From an uncultured Bacilli bacterium (GTDB lineage: Bacteria > Bacillota_I > Bacilli_A > RF39 > UBA660), in the NCBI GenBank assembly GCA_910587325.1, contig CAJUKB010000014.1, positions 1 through 36,330 of the forward strand: DNA of 36,330 nucleotides, in the 5' to 3' direction. Made by a program: the position numbers and the translations under genes. The notes beneath the pieces are model-generated. The model did no database searches, was not told the DNA's origin, and saw only the letters and a program-made list of their open reading frames with translations. This document shows, piece after piece, positions 7,248-16,098 of the stretch; within the stretch, counting starts at the first letter, position 1, and every line of letters begins with the position of its first letter.

Positions 7248-7799
7248 TTAAATCTCACGCATAATATTTGCGTTTTTATAAGGATTTTTAGGGTCAATTT
7301 TGTCAACAAATAGAATTCCGTTTAAATGGTCAATTTCATGTTGAAAAGCTATAGATAAATCTTCACGAACACGAATGGTAAATGGGGTTCCTTCTATATC
7401 TTGCGCACTCACTGTAATTCTTGCATATCTAGGTACAATTCCTTCTACTTCCCGATTTACACTTAAGCATCCTTCTCCCTCTCCTACATAGATTAATTCT
7501 TCACTATTACTTATAATTTTTGGATTAATTAACACGTAGTTTTCAAATTCATTTTCTTCTACTTCATCTACGACTACAAATATTCTTTTAGGTATTCCGA
7601 TTTGTACATAAGAAAGCCCCATTCCGGCACGTAAATCATATTTTTCACGCCATTCTTCTATTTGGCTGATTTTTAAATACTCTAACATTTTTTTAATATT
7701 TTCTTTGTCTTCTTCTAATAGGGGAAACGTTACTTCTTCGCTAATCAATCGTAATCGTTTATCAAATTCATCTAATATTGTTATATCTGGTAATTTCAT
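7248..7799 (-). CDS. def: Peptide deformylase, type 2
   Basis: 183-aa metallo-hydrolase that removes the formyl group from nascent N-terminal Met. Motif 2 is EGCLS (109-113) and motif 3 is QHEIDH (153-158), supplying the Cys and two His metal ligands and the catalytic Glu. Motif 1 is GMGLSYVQIG (59-68), where the usual 'AAPQ' core is 'SYVQ'; the essential Gln is kept. The length and the insertion before motif 2 fit the Gram-positive type 2 class. Its site AAGGGA precedes the ATG. It is monocistronic, between the peptide locus and the terminator at 7842. Confidence 0.95.
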   Translation of the reverse strand: MKLPDITILDEFDKRLRLISEEVTFPLLEEDKENIKKMLEYLKISQIEEWREKYDLRAGMGLSYVQIGIPKRIFVVVDEVEENEFENYVLINPKIISNSEELIYVGEGEGCLSVNREVEGIVPRYARITVSAQDIEGTPFTIRVREDLSIAFQHEIDHLNGILFVDKIDPKNPYKNANIMREI

Positions 7800-7841
7800 A
7801 AAAATCCCTTGCTTTCGACATTTATTGTATCAAGAAAACAC

Positions 7842-7864
7842 AAAAAAAGGAAGATGAAACTTCC
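7842..7864 (-). terminator. Terminator after the YjcZ-like gene
   Basis: Minus strand GGAAG, six-base loop, CTTCC, then seven T; it overlaps the stop codon of the YjcZ-like gene and separates it from def. Confidence 0.8.
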
Positions 7865-8055
7865 TAGTTATTGTTGTTCCAATTCCATCCTGCACCAATA
7901 ATGATGATAAGAAGTATGAATAGAACAATCCATATAGCGCCGCCGATACCGTAACCAGAAGTATATCCGGCATACCCTGTATTTTGACAACAAGGAGCAC
8001 CATATCCGCCACCAAAACCTGCGTTGTAGTAGCCATTATTTCCGTAATAATACAT
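7864..8055 (-). CDS. YjcZ-like small Gly/Tyr-rich membrane protein
   Basis: 63 aa: an N-terminal Gly/Tyr/Asn-rich region (residues 1-35, with a CC pair at 22-23) followed by a hydrophobic span (GGAIWIVLFILLIIIIGAG) and a short Asn/Trp tail. The C-terminal pattern 'F.liVvLFILLIIiG' is that of the YjcZ family of small proteins in Bacilli, best known from spore-formers. The Gly/Tyr-rich extension is longer than in typical YjcZ. The start has a perfect AGGAGG eight bases upstream. The overlapping frame on the same strand (7830-8036) is a shadow. Confidence 0.75.
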   Translation of the reverse strand: MYYYGNNGYYNAGFGGGYGAPCCQNTGYAGYTSGYGIGGAIWIVLFILLIIIIGAGWNWNNNN

Positions 8056-8197
8056 ATATTATACCTCCTTTATGTATCTATTATAGTTTATTTATTTTCA
8101 AAAAAAATGCTACTTAAAATACCTAAGTTGTGTCTAGTTTTGCTACTTTTTTTTAAAATACTCTTATTTTATGATATGATTAAAATAGGTGAGGCAT

Positions 8198-9358
8198 ATG
8201 AAGAAACTTCTTTCTAAAATTGATATTCCTTTGTTTCTTATGATGGTTTTATATTCTATTTTAGGCCTAGTAATGATTTTAAGTGCTTCTAGTGTTTCTG
8301 CCGTTTTAAGATATAATGTTTCTTCTTATTATTTTTTTATTCGTCAAATTATCTTTATCGTATTTTCTTTTTTGGTAGGCATTTATATTGTTTTAAATAT
8401 TAAAACTTCAAGATATAAGTTGTTTGTTCCTGTGCTTGCTGTTGGAATTTTGGCGGCTTTAGTTGGTCTTTTTTTCCACGGGATGATTACCAATAATGCA
8501 CAGAGTTGGTACGACTTAGGATTCTTTAATTTACAACCCGCAGAATTTTCAAAATCAGTATTAATTCTTTATATGGCCGTATTTTATGGGCGTAGTGTAA
8601 AAAAGAAAAATAACAATTTATATTATAACTTAATTCCATTAGCAATTGCAGGGACAATTTTCGTTTTGGTTGCTATGCAGCCGGATTTAGGGGGTGCTTT
8701 AATCATTGGAGGAATTGCCTTTTTAACCTTTTTAACGGTCCCTTTTGATAAGAAAAATCAACTAAAATTATTTAAAGTACTTTGTATTGGCATTATTCTT
8801 TTAGGAATCGGTTTAGTTTATAGTGGAGCAAATATTTTAAATTCTAGACAACTAAGTCGTTTGCAATTTAAAAATCCATGTTCTAGGTATAAAGAGGAGA
8901 CAGGATACCAAGTATGTAATGGTTTTATTGCGATTCATAATGGGGGCTTATTTGGGGTAGGGCTTGGGAATTCTACGCAAAAGTATCTTTATTTACCAGA
9001 GGCCCATACTGATTTTATTTTTCCCATTCTTGTTGAAGAATTAGGAGCTATTGTAGGCATTTTAGTTTTACTTGGCTATCTTTATATTTTGTATCGAATT
9101 TTAAAGATTGCGAAAGGTGCCAAAGGAAATGTAAGGAATATGATATTATGTTATGGAACGTTTTCATTTATTCTTCTACATTTACTTGTGAATCTTATGG
9201 GAGTTCTTGCTTTAATTCCACTAACAGGAGTTCCTATTCCATTTTTAACCTATGGCGGAAGTTTTACCATTAATTTAATTTTAATGCTTTTTGTAGTCCA
9301 AAGAGTGGCTTATGAAAATAGACTTGCAAAATTGCAAAGAGAAATGGCAAGTTTGTAG
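8198..9358 (+). CDS. ftsW: FtsW, septal SEDS peptidoglycan glycosyltransferase
   Basis: 386 aa with about ten membrane spans. SEDS-family polymerase that works with a class B penicillin-binding protein to make septal peptidoglycan, so the organism has a wall. The FtsW-type signatures are GGLFGVGLGNSTQKYLYLPE, the following AHTDFIFP holding the catalytic Asp near residue 270, and GVPIPFLTYGGSF near the end. The GNSxQK loop favours FtsW over RodA. I chose the ATG at 8198 (AGGTGAGG site) over an in-frame GTG at 8189. The next gene follows after 53 bases without a terminator, so they may be cotranscribed. Confidence 0.92.
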   Translation: MKKLLSKIDIPLFLMMVLYSILGLVMILSASSVSAVLRYNVSSYYFFIRQIIFIVFSFLVGIYIVLNIKTSRYKLFVPVLAVGILAALVGLFFHGMITNNAQSWYDLGFFNLQPAEFSKSVLILYMAVFYGRSVKKKNNNLYYNLIPLAIAGTIFVLVAMQPDLGGALIIGGIAFLTFLTVPFDKKNQLKLFKVLCIGIILLGIGLVYSGANILNSRQLSRLQFKNPCSRYKEETGYQVCNGFIAIHNGGLFGVGLGNSTQKYLYLPEAHTDFIFPILVEELGAIVGILVLLGYLYILYRILKIAKGAKGNVRNMILCYGTFSFILLHLLVNLMGVLALIPLTGVPIPFLTYGGSFTINLILMLFVVQRVAYENRLAKLQREMASL

Positions 9359-9411
9359 TAGATTATGTGAGGTTGTTGTGTTACTATAAATATATATTTA
9401 GGAGGTTTTGG

Positions 9412-10200
9412 ATGAAAATTATAAAAGTAAATGGTAGTCAAGAAAAAGTAAAATATGAAATATACAATATGCAGTTAAATCAAGAAAAGGCACGAAGATA
9501 TAGAGAAGAATTAGCAAAAAAAGTGGAGTTTTATAGATTAGAATTTAAAAAAGATTATGATTTGTATCGTAATGGTGGACTAGGTTTAGAAGATTATATT
9601 GAAAAAGTAGATAAAAGCAAAACGAAATATATTTATGAATTTACTGAAATTCCAAAAGTTGAGGAAAGCATAATTTATGGCGATTTTGGAGATACCTCTT
9701 TGCCTGATTATCATCTGCATTCTTATGTTGAGCGCACTTATGCTCCAGAATTGCATAAAGAAGATAGAGAAAAAGGATTAGCAGAGCAGGAAGAGTTTAT
9801 AAATCGCTTTATTGAGAAGGGACTTTTAGACTATAATTATTTTGGACAATTAGATAATACAGATACAAATCATATGCATGCTTATATTTTTCTAAATTCT
9901 TTTGGTTATGGAAGCAAACATAGCGTTTATTCTTATACAGACAATGTAGTAAGTTTGCCTAGCGAGATTATGGTTATGTATTTATTAGAAAAAGGGTATA
10001 TTGAAGAAGCTCATTATTATATAAATAAAATAGTGGACTTAGAAGAAGAAAGAAAGTTATTTGCTAATTTTGAATTTGAAAAGAGTTCCGAATTTACACA
10101 AAAACAAATGAGAGATTTACAAAATAGCGATATTCTAGATGAAAATGTACTTAGAAGAAGACTTTCATTAGATTCATATTTAACTAATTATATAAAATAA
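9412..10200 (+). CDS. Unknown 262-aa soluble protein
   Basis: Not recognised. No signal peptide or membrane span. The N-terminal 90 residues are Lys/Glu/Tyr-rich and probably helical; the middle has His/Tyr-rich stretches (DYHLHSYVERTYAPELH, TDTNHMHAYIF) and the C-terminus is helical (YIEEAHYYINKIVDLEEE). The start is the ATG at 9412 with AGGAGG six bases upstream; an upstream in-frame ATG at 9367 has no such site. It is likely read through from ftsW. Confidence 0.65.
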   Translation: MKIIKVNGSQEKVKYEIYNMQLNQEKARRYREELAKKVEFYRLEFKKDYDLYRNGGLGLEDYIEKVDKSKTKYIYEFTEIPKVEESIIYGDFGDTSLPDYHLHSYVERTYAPELHKEDREKGLAEQEEFINRFIEKGLLDYNYFGQLDNTDTNHMHAYIFLNSFGYGSKHSVYSYTDNVVSLPSEIMVMYLLEKGYIEEAHYYINKIVDLEEERKLFANFEFEKSSEFTQKQMRDLQNSDILDENVLRRRLSLDSYLTNYIK

Positions 10201-10240
10201 ATTAGACAAATTTAAAAAAATTGCCTTTTTTATTGCCTAA

Positions 10241-10271
10241 AAAAAGGAAATTCCAAATTTGCGGTGTATAT
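10241..10271 (+). promoter_or_regulatory. Promoter-like motif of comEA
   Basis: An A-run with GGAAAT (10246-10251), 13 bases, TGTATAT (10265-10271). It is not a SigA promoter by sequence; the AAGGAAAT block resembles the -35 of SigH-type promoters (AGGAnnT). Almost the same 30 bases stand at 83-115, and a looser copy precedes dnaG. It could serve competence-type regulation; that is inference. Confidence 0.4.
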
Positions 10272-10297
10272 ATATGATTGGAGGTGATAAATTTTAT

Positions 10298-10945
10298 ATG
10301 GATTTTATATTAAAGTATTTACAAAGTAAAATGATTCTTTTTATTGCCATAGCATTTTTAGGTTTGACAAATGTTTTTTCTGTTTGCTATTTTTTAAATC
10401 ATAATGAGAAAAAAGAAGAATGTGTTTGTGAAGAATGCCCTTTAGCAGAAATAGAGGAAGAAACTAAAGAAGAATCATCTAAAATCAAAGTAGATATTAA
10501 AGGGTATGTGAAAAAACCGGGAGTTTATGAAATAGATGCGAAAAGCATTGTCAATGACTTAATTAAAATTGCCGGAGGCTTAAAGACAAATGGAACGACT
10601 GAAAATATCAATTTGAGTAAAAGACTAAATAATGAGGATATGATTGTTGTCTTATCCAAAACAGAATTAAAAAAGCAAAAAGCAACGACTATTTCAAGTA
10701 CTTCTTCAACTAGTCAAAGTAAAGATACAAATTCTTCTTTAGTAGAACCTACGAATAAAAAAGTTTCAATTAATACCGCAACCAAAGAGGAATTGATGAC
10801 TTTAAATGGTATCGGAGAAGCAAAAGCTATTGCCATACTAGAATATCGTGCTAAAACTCCATTTCAAGCGATAGAGGATATTAAAAACATTTCTGGTATA
10901 GGAGAATCCGTTTATGAGAAAATTAAAGATTATATTACAATCTAA
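10298..10945 (+). CDS. comEA: ComEA, DNA-uptake receptor
   Basis: 215 aa in my start choice. One N-terminal membrane span (about 9-32), an SLBB beta-grasp domain (VDIKGYVKKPGVYEI onward, about 60-120), a Ser/Thr-rich linker, and a C-terminal helix-hairpin-helix DNA-binding pair (SINTATKEELMTLNGIGEAKA ... ISGIGESVYEKI). ComEA binds incoming double-stranded DNA outside the membrane and hands it to ComEC. The ATG at 10298 follows GGAGGTG by 11 bases and lies downstream of the promoter-like motif; the in-frame ATGs at 10259 and 10274 would lie inside or just after it. The last 32 bases overlap comEC. Confidence 0.93.
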   Translation: MDFILKYLQSKMILFIAIAFLGLTNVFSVCYFLNHNEKKEECVCEECPLAEIEEETKEESSKIKVDIKGYVKKPGVYEIDAKSIVNDLIKIAGGLKTNGTTENINLSKRLNNEDMIVVLSKTELKKQKATTISSTSSTSQSKDTNSSLVEPTNKKVSINTATKEELMTLNGIGEAKAIAILEYRAKTPFQAIEDIKNISGIGESVYEKIKDYITI

Positions 10946-12977
10946 TGTTTTCTATATTGGATTTTTTCTTTTTCTCGCCTTCTATATTTTCTTTTTTACG
11001 AATATTTTAAAGTATGAAACAAAAATTCCTACATATACAAAAGAAATTACAGCTAAGATTGTATCTTTCAGTATAGACGGAGATAAGCTTAGTTTGCTTT
11101 TAAAAGCCAAAGAAAAAATAAGTGCGACTTACTATATCAAAAGTGAGGAAGAAAAGGGGGAGTTAGAAAATAGTCTAAAAGTAGGGCAAACATTAAAGTT
11201 AAATGGAGAAACAAAAGAGGTTATAGGAATGACTATTTCTAATACTTTTGATTATAAAAAGTATTTATACCATGAGAAAATTTATTTTTGTTTTCAAGCA
11301 TCTAAGTTAGAAATCATGGATTATCCGATTGGATTTTTTAATACGATAAAAAATAAAGTAGAAGAAAGAATTATAAAGTTAGGAAATCATTCTTATTTGC
11401 GTGCTTTTATTATTGGAGATAAAACATTAATTGACCATGAAGAATATGAAAATATTATGGAAAATGGGGTAAGCCATTTATTTGCATTATCTGGTATGCA
11501 TTTATCTTTTTTATACATTTTTTTAGATAAAGTCTTAAAAAAATGGAGGTTTAAGAAAATGGTGATTTATTCCTTTTTGTTTTTGTATCTCTTCATTACT
11601 GGATTTTCAGTTTCTTTTTTAAGAGCCATTTTGTTTTTGCTTTTATTAGATATAAATAAAAAACTGGGAATTTCTACATCTAGGATAAAAGTTCTTTTTC
11701 TGACGGCATTTCTCTTGCTACTTATAAATCCATTTTATATTTATAATGTGGGATTTTGGTATACATTTGTTGTTACTTTTTCTTTGTTGTTTTGCTCTTC
11801 TTTATTAAAACAAAAAAATAAATTATTACAAATTGTTCTTGTAAGTATTATTACCTTCTTATTTAGTTTCCCAATATCTGTTTATTTAAATTATGAAATC
11901 AATATGCTTTCTATTTTTAATAATATTGTCTTGGTTCCCTTTATTAGTACTTTTGTATTCCCGCTTGCTCTTTTAACATTTGTATTTCCTTTTTTTCTTC
12001 CAATCTTTGAGGGATTTGTTTTCCTACTAGAAAAGATAAATGGTTGCTTTGCAAGTATAGCCATTCCTCTTATACTTGGAAAAATTAATTTGCTTGAGAT
12101 TTTTATTTATTATGGCATATTACTTTTAGGGGTAGAGTTGCGCTCTAAAAAAATGTTTGGGTGTTTATTTTTACTTGTTGTTTTCTTTTATAATAAAAAT
12201 ATTTTTCAGTCTCAATACGAAGTTTATTTTTTGGATGTAGGACAAGGCGATTCCACTTTGTTTATAGCACCACAAAATAAAGAAGTGATTTTAATAGATA
12301 CTGGCGGGAATGTAAGTTTTCCTAAAAAAGATTTTCAAATAAGAAATAAAGAATTTAATTTAGGAGATAATATTGTTACATTTTTAAAAAGTAAGCGCAT
12401 ACGTAATATTGATTTATTATTGATTACTCATGGCGATAAAGACCATTTAGGGTATGCTAGTACAATTGGAAATGATATTAAGATAAAACAAGTTATGATT
12501 AATAAAGATAATATAAATGAAGAAGAAAGGAAGTTAATTCAAAAATGGCCACAGGTAGAAAATTATCAATCCAAATATTTTGAAATGCAAACTTTTTTTC
12601 TAAAACTTTGTGACAACGAGAATGACAATAGTATTCTTACAAAACTGAAAATTTATGACTATACATTTCTGATGATGGGAGATGCCTCTAGTAAAGTGGA
12701 AAAGGAGTTTATGCATCAATACAATGTTTCTTCTAGTGTTTTAAAACTGGGACATCATGGTTCTAATACAAGCTCTCTTTATGCCTTCTTAAAGAATGTA
12801 AATCCTAAGTATGCCATTATCTCTGCAGGGAGAAACAACCGCTATCATCATCCTTCAAAGGAAACGATAGAAAGTTTAAAAAAGTTAAAAATTCCTATTT
12901 TAAATACGCAAGAAATGGGAACGATAGAAATAAAAATTAGCAAAGGTAAGTTTCACATCTTCCAAACACTTGCATAA
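10914..12977 (+). CDS. comEC: ComEC/Rec2 DNA-uptake channel
   Basis: 687-aa polytopic membrane protein that moves single-stranded DNA into the cytoplasm. An N-terminal OB-like domain follows the first spans, the Competence domain starts near ENGVSHLFALSGMHLS (residue about 183), and the C-terminal metallo-beta-lactamase domain has DVGQGDSTLF, THGDKDHLG near 504-512, GDASSK and the LGHHGS motif. These metal-ligand motifs of the putative nuclease domain are intact, so the full three-domain form is present. It overlaps comEA by 32 bases, so the two form one unit. Confidence 0.95.
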   Translation: MRKLKIILQSNVFYIGFFLFLAFYIFFFTNILKYETKIPTYTKEITAKIVSFSIDGDKLSLLLKAKEKISATYYIKSEEEKGELENSLKVGQTLKLNGETKEVIGMTISNTFDYKKYLYHEKIYFCFQASKLEIMDYPIGFFNTIKNKVEERIIKLGNHSYLRAFIIGDKTLIDHEEYENIMENGVSHLFALSGMHLSFLYIFLDKVLKKWRFKKMVIYSFLFLYLFITGFSVSFLRAILFLLLLDINKKLGISTSRIKVLFLTAFLLLLINPFYIYNVGFWYTFVVTFSLLFCSSLLKQKNKLLQIVLVSIITFLFSFPISVYLNYEINMLSIFNNIVLVPFISTFVFPLALLTFVFPFFLPIFEGFVFLLEKINGCFASIAIPLILGKINLLEIFIYYGILLLGVELRSKKMFGCLFLLVVFFYNKNIFQSQYEVYFLDVGQGDSTLFIAPQNKEVILIDTGGNVSFPKKDFQIRNKEFNLGDNIVTFLKSKRIRNIDLLLITHGDKDHLGYASTIGNDIKIKQVMINKDNINEEERKLIQKWPQVENYQSKYFEMQTFFLKLCDNENDNSILTKLKIYDYTFLMMGDASSKVEKEFMHQYNVSSSVLKLGHHGSNTSSLYAFLKNVNPKYAIISAGRNNRYHHPSKETIESLKKLKIPILNTQEMGTIEIKISKGKFHIFQTLA

Positions 12978-12985
12978 AATAAAGT

Positions 12986-13000
12986 ACACTACTGTAGTGT
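12986..13000. repeat. Perfect 7-1-7 inverted repeat
   Basis: ACACTAC-T-GTAGTGT directly after comEC and before the terminator at 13011. It has no T-run, so it is more operator-like than terminator-like. Its half-site ACACT also occurs in the inverted repeat over the promoter at 34194. Confidence 0.4.
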
Positions 13001-13010
13001 TTATATAGAT

Positions 13011-13036
13011 GAAGAAGAAAATTTCTTCTTTTTTCT
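13011..13036 (+). terminator. Terminator of comEA-comEC
   Basis: AAGAAGAAA and TTTCTTCTT form a near-continuous palindrome followed by a T-run. Confidence 0.6.
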
Positions 13037-13082
13037 TTTGGGAATTTCAAAATGTTGTATAATAGAGGTAGGAGGATTTTGT

Positions 13083-14015
13083 ATGTATTTAATTTATGGA
13101 GAAAGTTATCGTTTGCTAGAGGAAGAAATAACGAAAATTGTAAAAAATAATACAAATATTGTCACAATGGACTTAAGTGTGTCTACTTTAGAAGATGTCA
13201 TAGGAGAGGCCACGTATGTTTCTATGTTTCAAGAAAAAAAATTTTTAATTGTTAAAAATGCAACTTTTTTTACAAGCGCAAAATCAAAAGAGGAAGACCA
13301 AGAAATTCTCTTTAAATATATGGAAAATCCGGTTTCTTTAACTACAATCATCTTTACCACCTATGACAAAGTGGATGCAAGAAAAAAAGTGTATAAGGAA
13401 TTTGCAAAAAAATACAAAGTGATTTCTGTAAGCAATTTATCTCTAAATGACTTAATGACTAAGGTTCGTGACTATTGCTTTCAAAATAAATTTAAGATAG
13501 ACAATGAAACAAATACTTATATTTTAAATGCATGTGGAAATCATTATGATTTAGCCTATAACGAATTAAATAAAATATTCTTATACTATAAAGAACCTCA
13601 ACTAATCAAATTGCAAGATGTCAAAGAAATTGTATCTAAGGCTTTAGTAGACAATAACTTTAAATTTGTAGAAGCTGTAATCAATAAAAATAGTAAACTT
13701 GCTTTAAAATTATTGGATGATTTATATACTTTAAAAGTAGACCCTATAGCCCTTTTAATGCTTCTTGCTCGTGAATATCGCTTAATGTATAGTGTATCTA
13801 ATTTGATGCGTAATGGTTTTCACAAAAATGATATTGCTAAAAATTTAAGTTTACAAGAGTGGCAAATTGATAAAATTCTAAAAGAAACTTCTACTTATTA
13901 TGAAGACGATTTGAAAACTTATTTAAAAGAGCTTGCTAGCGTTGATTATAAAATTAAAAGTGGAGCAGGGGATAAATTTTTAGAACTCAAAACTTTTTTA
14001 TTAAAAGCCCTTTAA
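13083..14015 (+). CDS. holA: DNA polymerase III subunit delta
   Basis: 310-aa clamp-loader subunit that opens the beta clamp. The N-terminus MYLIYGESYRLLEEEI matches the usual 'lyGeE.yl..e.i' start of HolA. It continues through 'ATFFTSAKSKEE' and the 'VDARKKVYKEFAKK' region, with a helical C-terminal collar (LLMLLAREYRLMYSVSNL). The ATG at 13083 has AGGAGGA upstream and a TATAAT box just before; the earlier frame start at 13038 lies in the promoter. As in many Bacilli it follows comEC. It converges on rnhC at a shared terminator. Confidence 0.92.
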   Translation: MYLIYGESYRLLEEEITKIVKNNTNIVTMDLSVSTLEDVIGEATYVSMFQEKKFLIVKNATFFTSAKSKEEDQEILFKYMENPVSLTTIIFTTYDKVDARKKVYKEFAKKYKVISVSNLSLNDLMTKVRDYCFQNKFKIDNETNTYILNACGNHYDLAYNELNKIFLYYKEPQLIKLQDVKEIVSKALVDNNFKFVEAVINKNSKLALKLLDDLYTLKVDPIALLMLLAREYRLMYSVSNLMRNGFHKNDIAKNLSLQEWQIDKILKETSTYYEDDLKTYLKELASVDYKIKSGAGDKFLELKTFLLKAL

Positions 14016-14024
14016 AGTGGAAAA

Positions 14025-14056
14025 AAAGAAGCTTATCCTTATTTTAAAGCTTCTTT
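14025..14056. terminator. Bidirectional terminator holA / rnhC
   Basis: AAAGAAGCTT pairs with AAGCTTCTTT; T-runs follow on both strands. It contains the rnhC stop codon. Confidence 0.85.
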
Positions 14057-14980
14057 TATTTTATCGGTATTTTTAAAATTTAGTTTTGCAATCTCATTTA
14101 GTTTTGACATTCCAAATTTTTCTACAATTTCTTTTCCAATTTCATCTACAATGTCATTGGCTCCCTTAGGAATTTCTAAATCCAATTCTTTACTCATTTC
14201 TTCCAGTTTCATTAAAAAGATATAACGACTGATAATACTTGCTGAGGCTACACTTGCACATTTGCTTTCGGCTTTGGTTGTAAATGTTATATCTGTTACT
14301 TTTTCCGTAGCTTCTAAAATATGTTCGAAATATTTTCTAGGATAAACGAATTGGTCTACAACGATTTTTTGATAAGAATACTTCTCCTCTTTATGGGTGA
14401 GAGCATACAAAACTTTATTATGTAAAATGGCTTTGATTTTATTCATGTTATAACCCATGCTTTGGTATTTGTTGTATTCTTCATTGTTTAAAGTAAAAGT
14501 GACATAAGGGATTTCTTTTAAAAGTGTTGGAGCTATTTTCTTGATTTTTTCATCTGTTAATTTTTTTGAATCTTTTACTCCTAAATCGTTAATTAAAGGT
14601 ATTTTTTCTTTATCTACATAAGCAGCTGTTACAACAATCGGACCAAAATAATCTCCGGTTCCTACTTCATCGGAACCAATAGTAGACATACTATAAAAAT
14701 AATTTAATTCCTCTTGGTATTTTTCTTTCTCTTTTTTAGGTTCATTAATATCAATTACACGACCATTTAATTTTTTTTCCATATCTACCCAAATATTAGC
14801 ATCAATATCGGCGCTAATTCCTTGAAACATAGCTTTACCACTTTCATATAAAGTTATAATTGTATCCGCTTCTACAGCTTGGAAAACCGCATAGGGTGGT
14901 GTTTTTTCTCTTCTTACATTTTTATAATATTCGGTCATTTTTTTTCCAACATTTTCACTTACTTTAAAAACGATTGTCAT
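14039..14980 (-). CDS. rnhC: Ribonuclease HIII
   Basis: 313-aa RNase that cuts RNA in RNA-DNA hybrids; typical of Firmicutes. The N-terminal DUF3378/TBP-like substrate-binding domain (1-80, MTIVFKVSE...PPYAVFQA) is followed by the catalytic signature GSDEVGTGDYFGP (102-114), which contains the D-E pair at 104-105. Further acids lie in VVDQF and in AESKCASVASASIISR. Length and domain order are normal. It stands alone and converges on holA. Confidence 0.95.
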   Translation of the reverse strand: MTIVFKVSENVGKKMTEYYKNVRREKTPPYAVFQAVEADTIITLYESGKAMFQGISADIDANIWVDMEKKLNGRVIDINEPKKEKEKYQEELNYFYSMSTIGSDEVGTGDYFGPIVVTAAYVDKEKIPLINDLGVKDSKKLTDEKIKKIAPTLLKEIPYVTFTLNNEEYNKYQSMGYNMNKIKAILHNKVLYALTHKEEKYSYQKIVVDQFVYPRKYFEHILEATEKVTDITFTTKAESKCASVASASIISRYIFLMKLEEMSKELDLEIPKGANDIVDEIGKEIVEKFGMSKLNEIAKLNFKNTDKIKEALK

Positions 14981-15070
14981 AAGTTTTCACCTCAAATCCT
15001 ATTGTAACACAATTTACTTTTAATTTCACTAGGAATGGGATATAATGATAATAGAAAAGGAGTGTTTTTT

Positions 15071-15781
15071 ATGTTAAGTGTTGTCGATGCTATTATTATT
15101 TTGTTTTTGCTTATGGGGGCAGTAATCGGATTTAAAAAAGGAGTGATTAAAAGTGTTGTTTCTTTTGTAGGAACTATTTTAGTGCTTGTGTTATCCTTTA
15201 CCTTGAAAAATCCATTATCGGTTTTTTTATATACGTACTTGCCGTTTTTTAATGTAGGAATTACCGTTTTAAATATTTTAATTTATGAGGCAATTGCCTT
15301 TGTTATCTTATTTGCCGTTTTATCTTCCATTTTAAGTATTATTATCAAAATTTCCGGTATTATTGAAACCCTTTTGAAATTTACAATAATACTTGGGATT
15401 CCCTCTAAAATTTTAGGGGCAATCTTTGGATTTTTAGAAATGTATATTTTTGTTTTTGCTATATTATTTGCTTTAGTACAATTTAATGTGCAAAATAGTT
15501 TAATAAGTGATAGTAAAATGGCTGATTTTATATTAGGAAAAACGCCGATTGTTAGCAATGTTTTAGATGATACTTATACCGCTGTAAAAGAAGTAGTGAA
15601 TTTAAATAAAGAATATGGTAAAAATGGAAATACTGATAAGTTAAATCAAGATGGTTTGGATATTCTATTAAAATATAAGGTATTAAGTGTAGAGAATGCG
15701 AATAAACTATTAGAAAAGAATAAATTAAATATTAAAGACGCAAATGCAATTGTTGCAAAATATGGGGAGGTTTCCAAATGA
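15071..15781 (+). CDS. cvpA: CvpA-family membrane protein
   Basis: 236 aa with about four to five membrane spans in the first 150 residues (DAIIILFLLMGAVIGFKKG is the characteristic CvpA opening) and a soluble C-terminal tail (about 155-236). CvpA was named for colicin V production in E. coli; in Bacilli it is a conserved envelope protein of unclear role. The ATG at 15071 has AAAGGAG upstream and is preferred over the frame start at 15035. The stop overlaps the trxA ATG (ATGA), so the pair is translationally coupled. Confidence 0.85.
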   Translation: MLSVVDAIIILFLLMGAVIGFKKGVIKSVVSFVGTILVLVLSFTLKNPLSVFLYTYLPFFNVGITVLNILIYEAIAFVILFAVLSSILSIIIKISGIIETLLKFTIILGIPSKILGAIFGFLEMYIFVFAILFALVQFNVQNSLISDSKMADFILGKTPIVSNVLDDTYTAVKEVVNLNKEYGKNGNTDKLNQDGLDILLKYKVLSVENANKLLEKNKLNIKDANAIVAKYGEVSK

Positions 15782-16071
15782 TTAAGTATTTAGAACAAGA
15801 TAATCTAAGTGATTTAGTGAGTAGTGGAGTACATATTGTTGATTTTTATGCTGATTGGTGTGGTCCATGTAAGATGCTTGGTAATGTTTTAGAAGGGCTA
15901 GAAAATGTAAGTATTATTAAAGTGAATACCGATACACATTCTGAACTTGCAAGAGATTTTGGGGTTATGAGTATTCCCACGCTTGTTTTCTTTAAAGACG
16001 GAAAAGAAGTCAAAAAAGAAATTGGTTTTAAACCTAAAGAAGAATTAGAAAGAATTTTAAAGGAATTATAA
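15778..16071 (+). CDS. trxA: Thioredoxin
   Basis: 97-aa cytosolic disulfide reductase with the active site WCGPC at 27-31 and the cis-Pro loop SIPTLVFF near 72. Complete and slightly short (usual 104-108). It is coupled to cvpA and closed by the palindromic terminator at 16067. Confidence 0.95.
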   Translation: MIKYLEQDNLSDLVSSGVHIVDFYADWCGPCKMLGNVLEGLENVSIIKVNTDTHSELARDFGVMSIPTLVFFKDGKEVKKEIGFKPKEELERILKEL

Positions 16072-16098
16072 AAGATGACTATATAGTCATCTTTTATA
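16067..16098. terminator. Perfect palindromic bidirectional terminator
   Basis: A perfect 32-base palindrome around AAAAGATGACTA/TAGTCATCTTTT ends both trxA (+) and the glycosyltransferase gene (-). Confidence 0.85.
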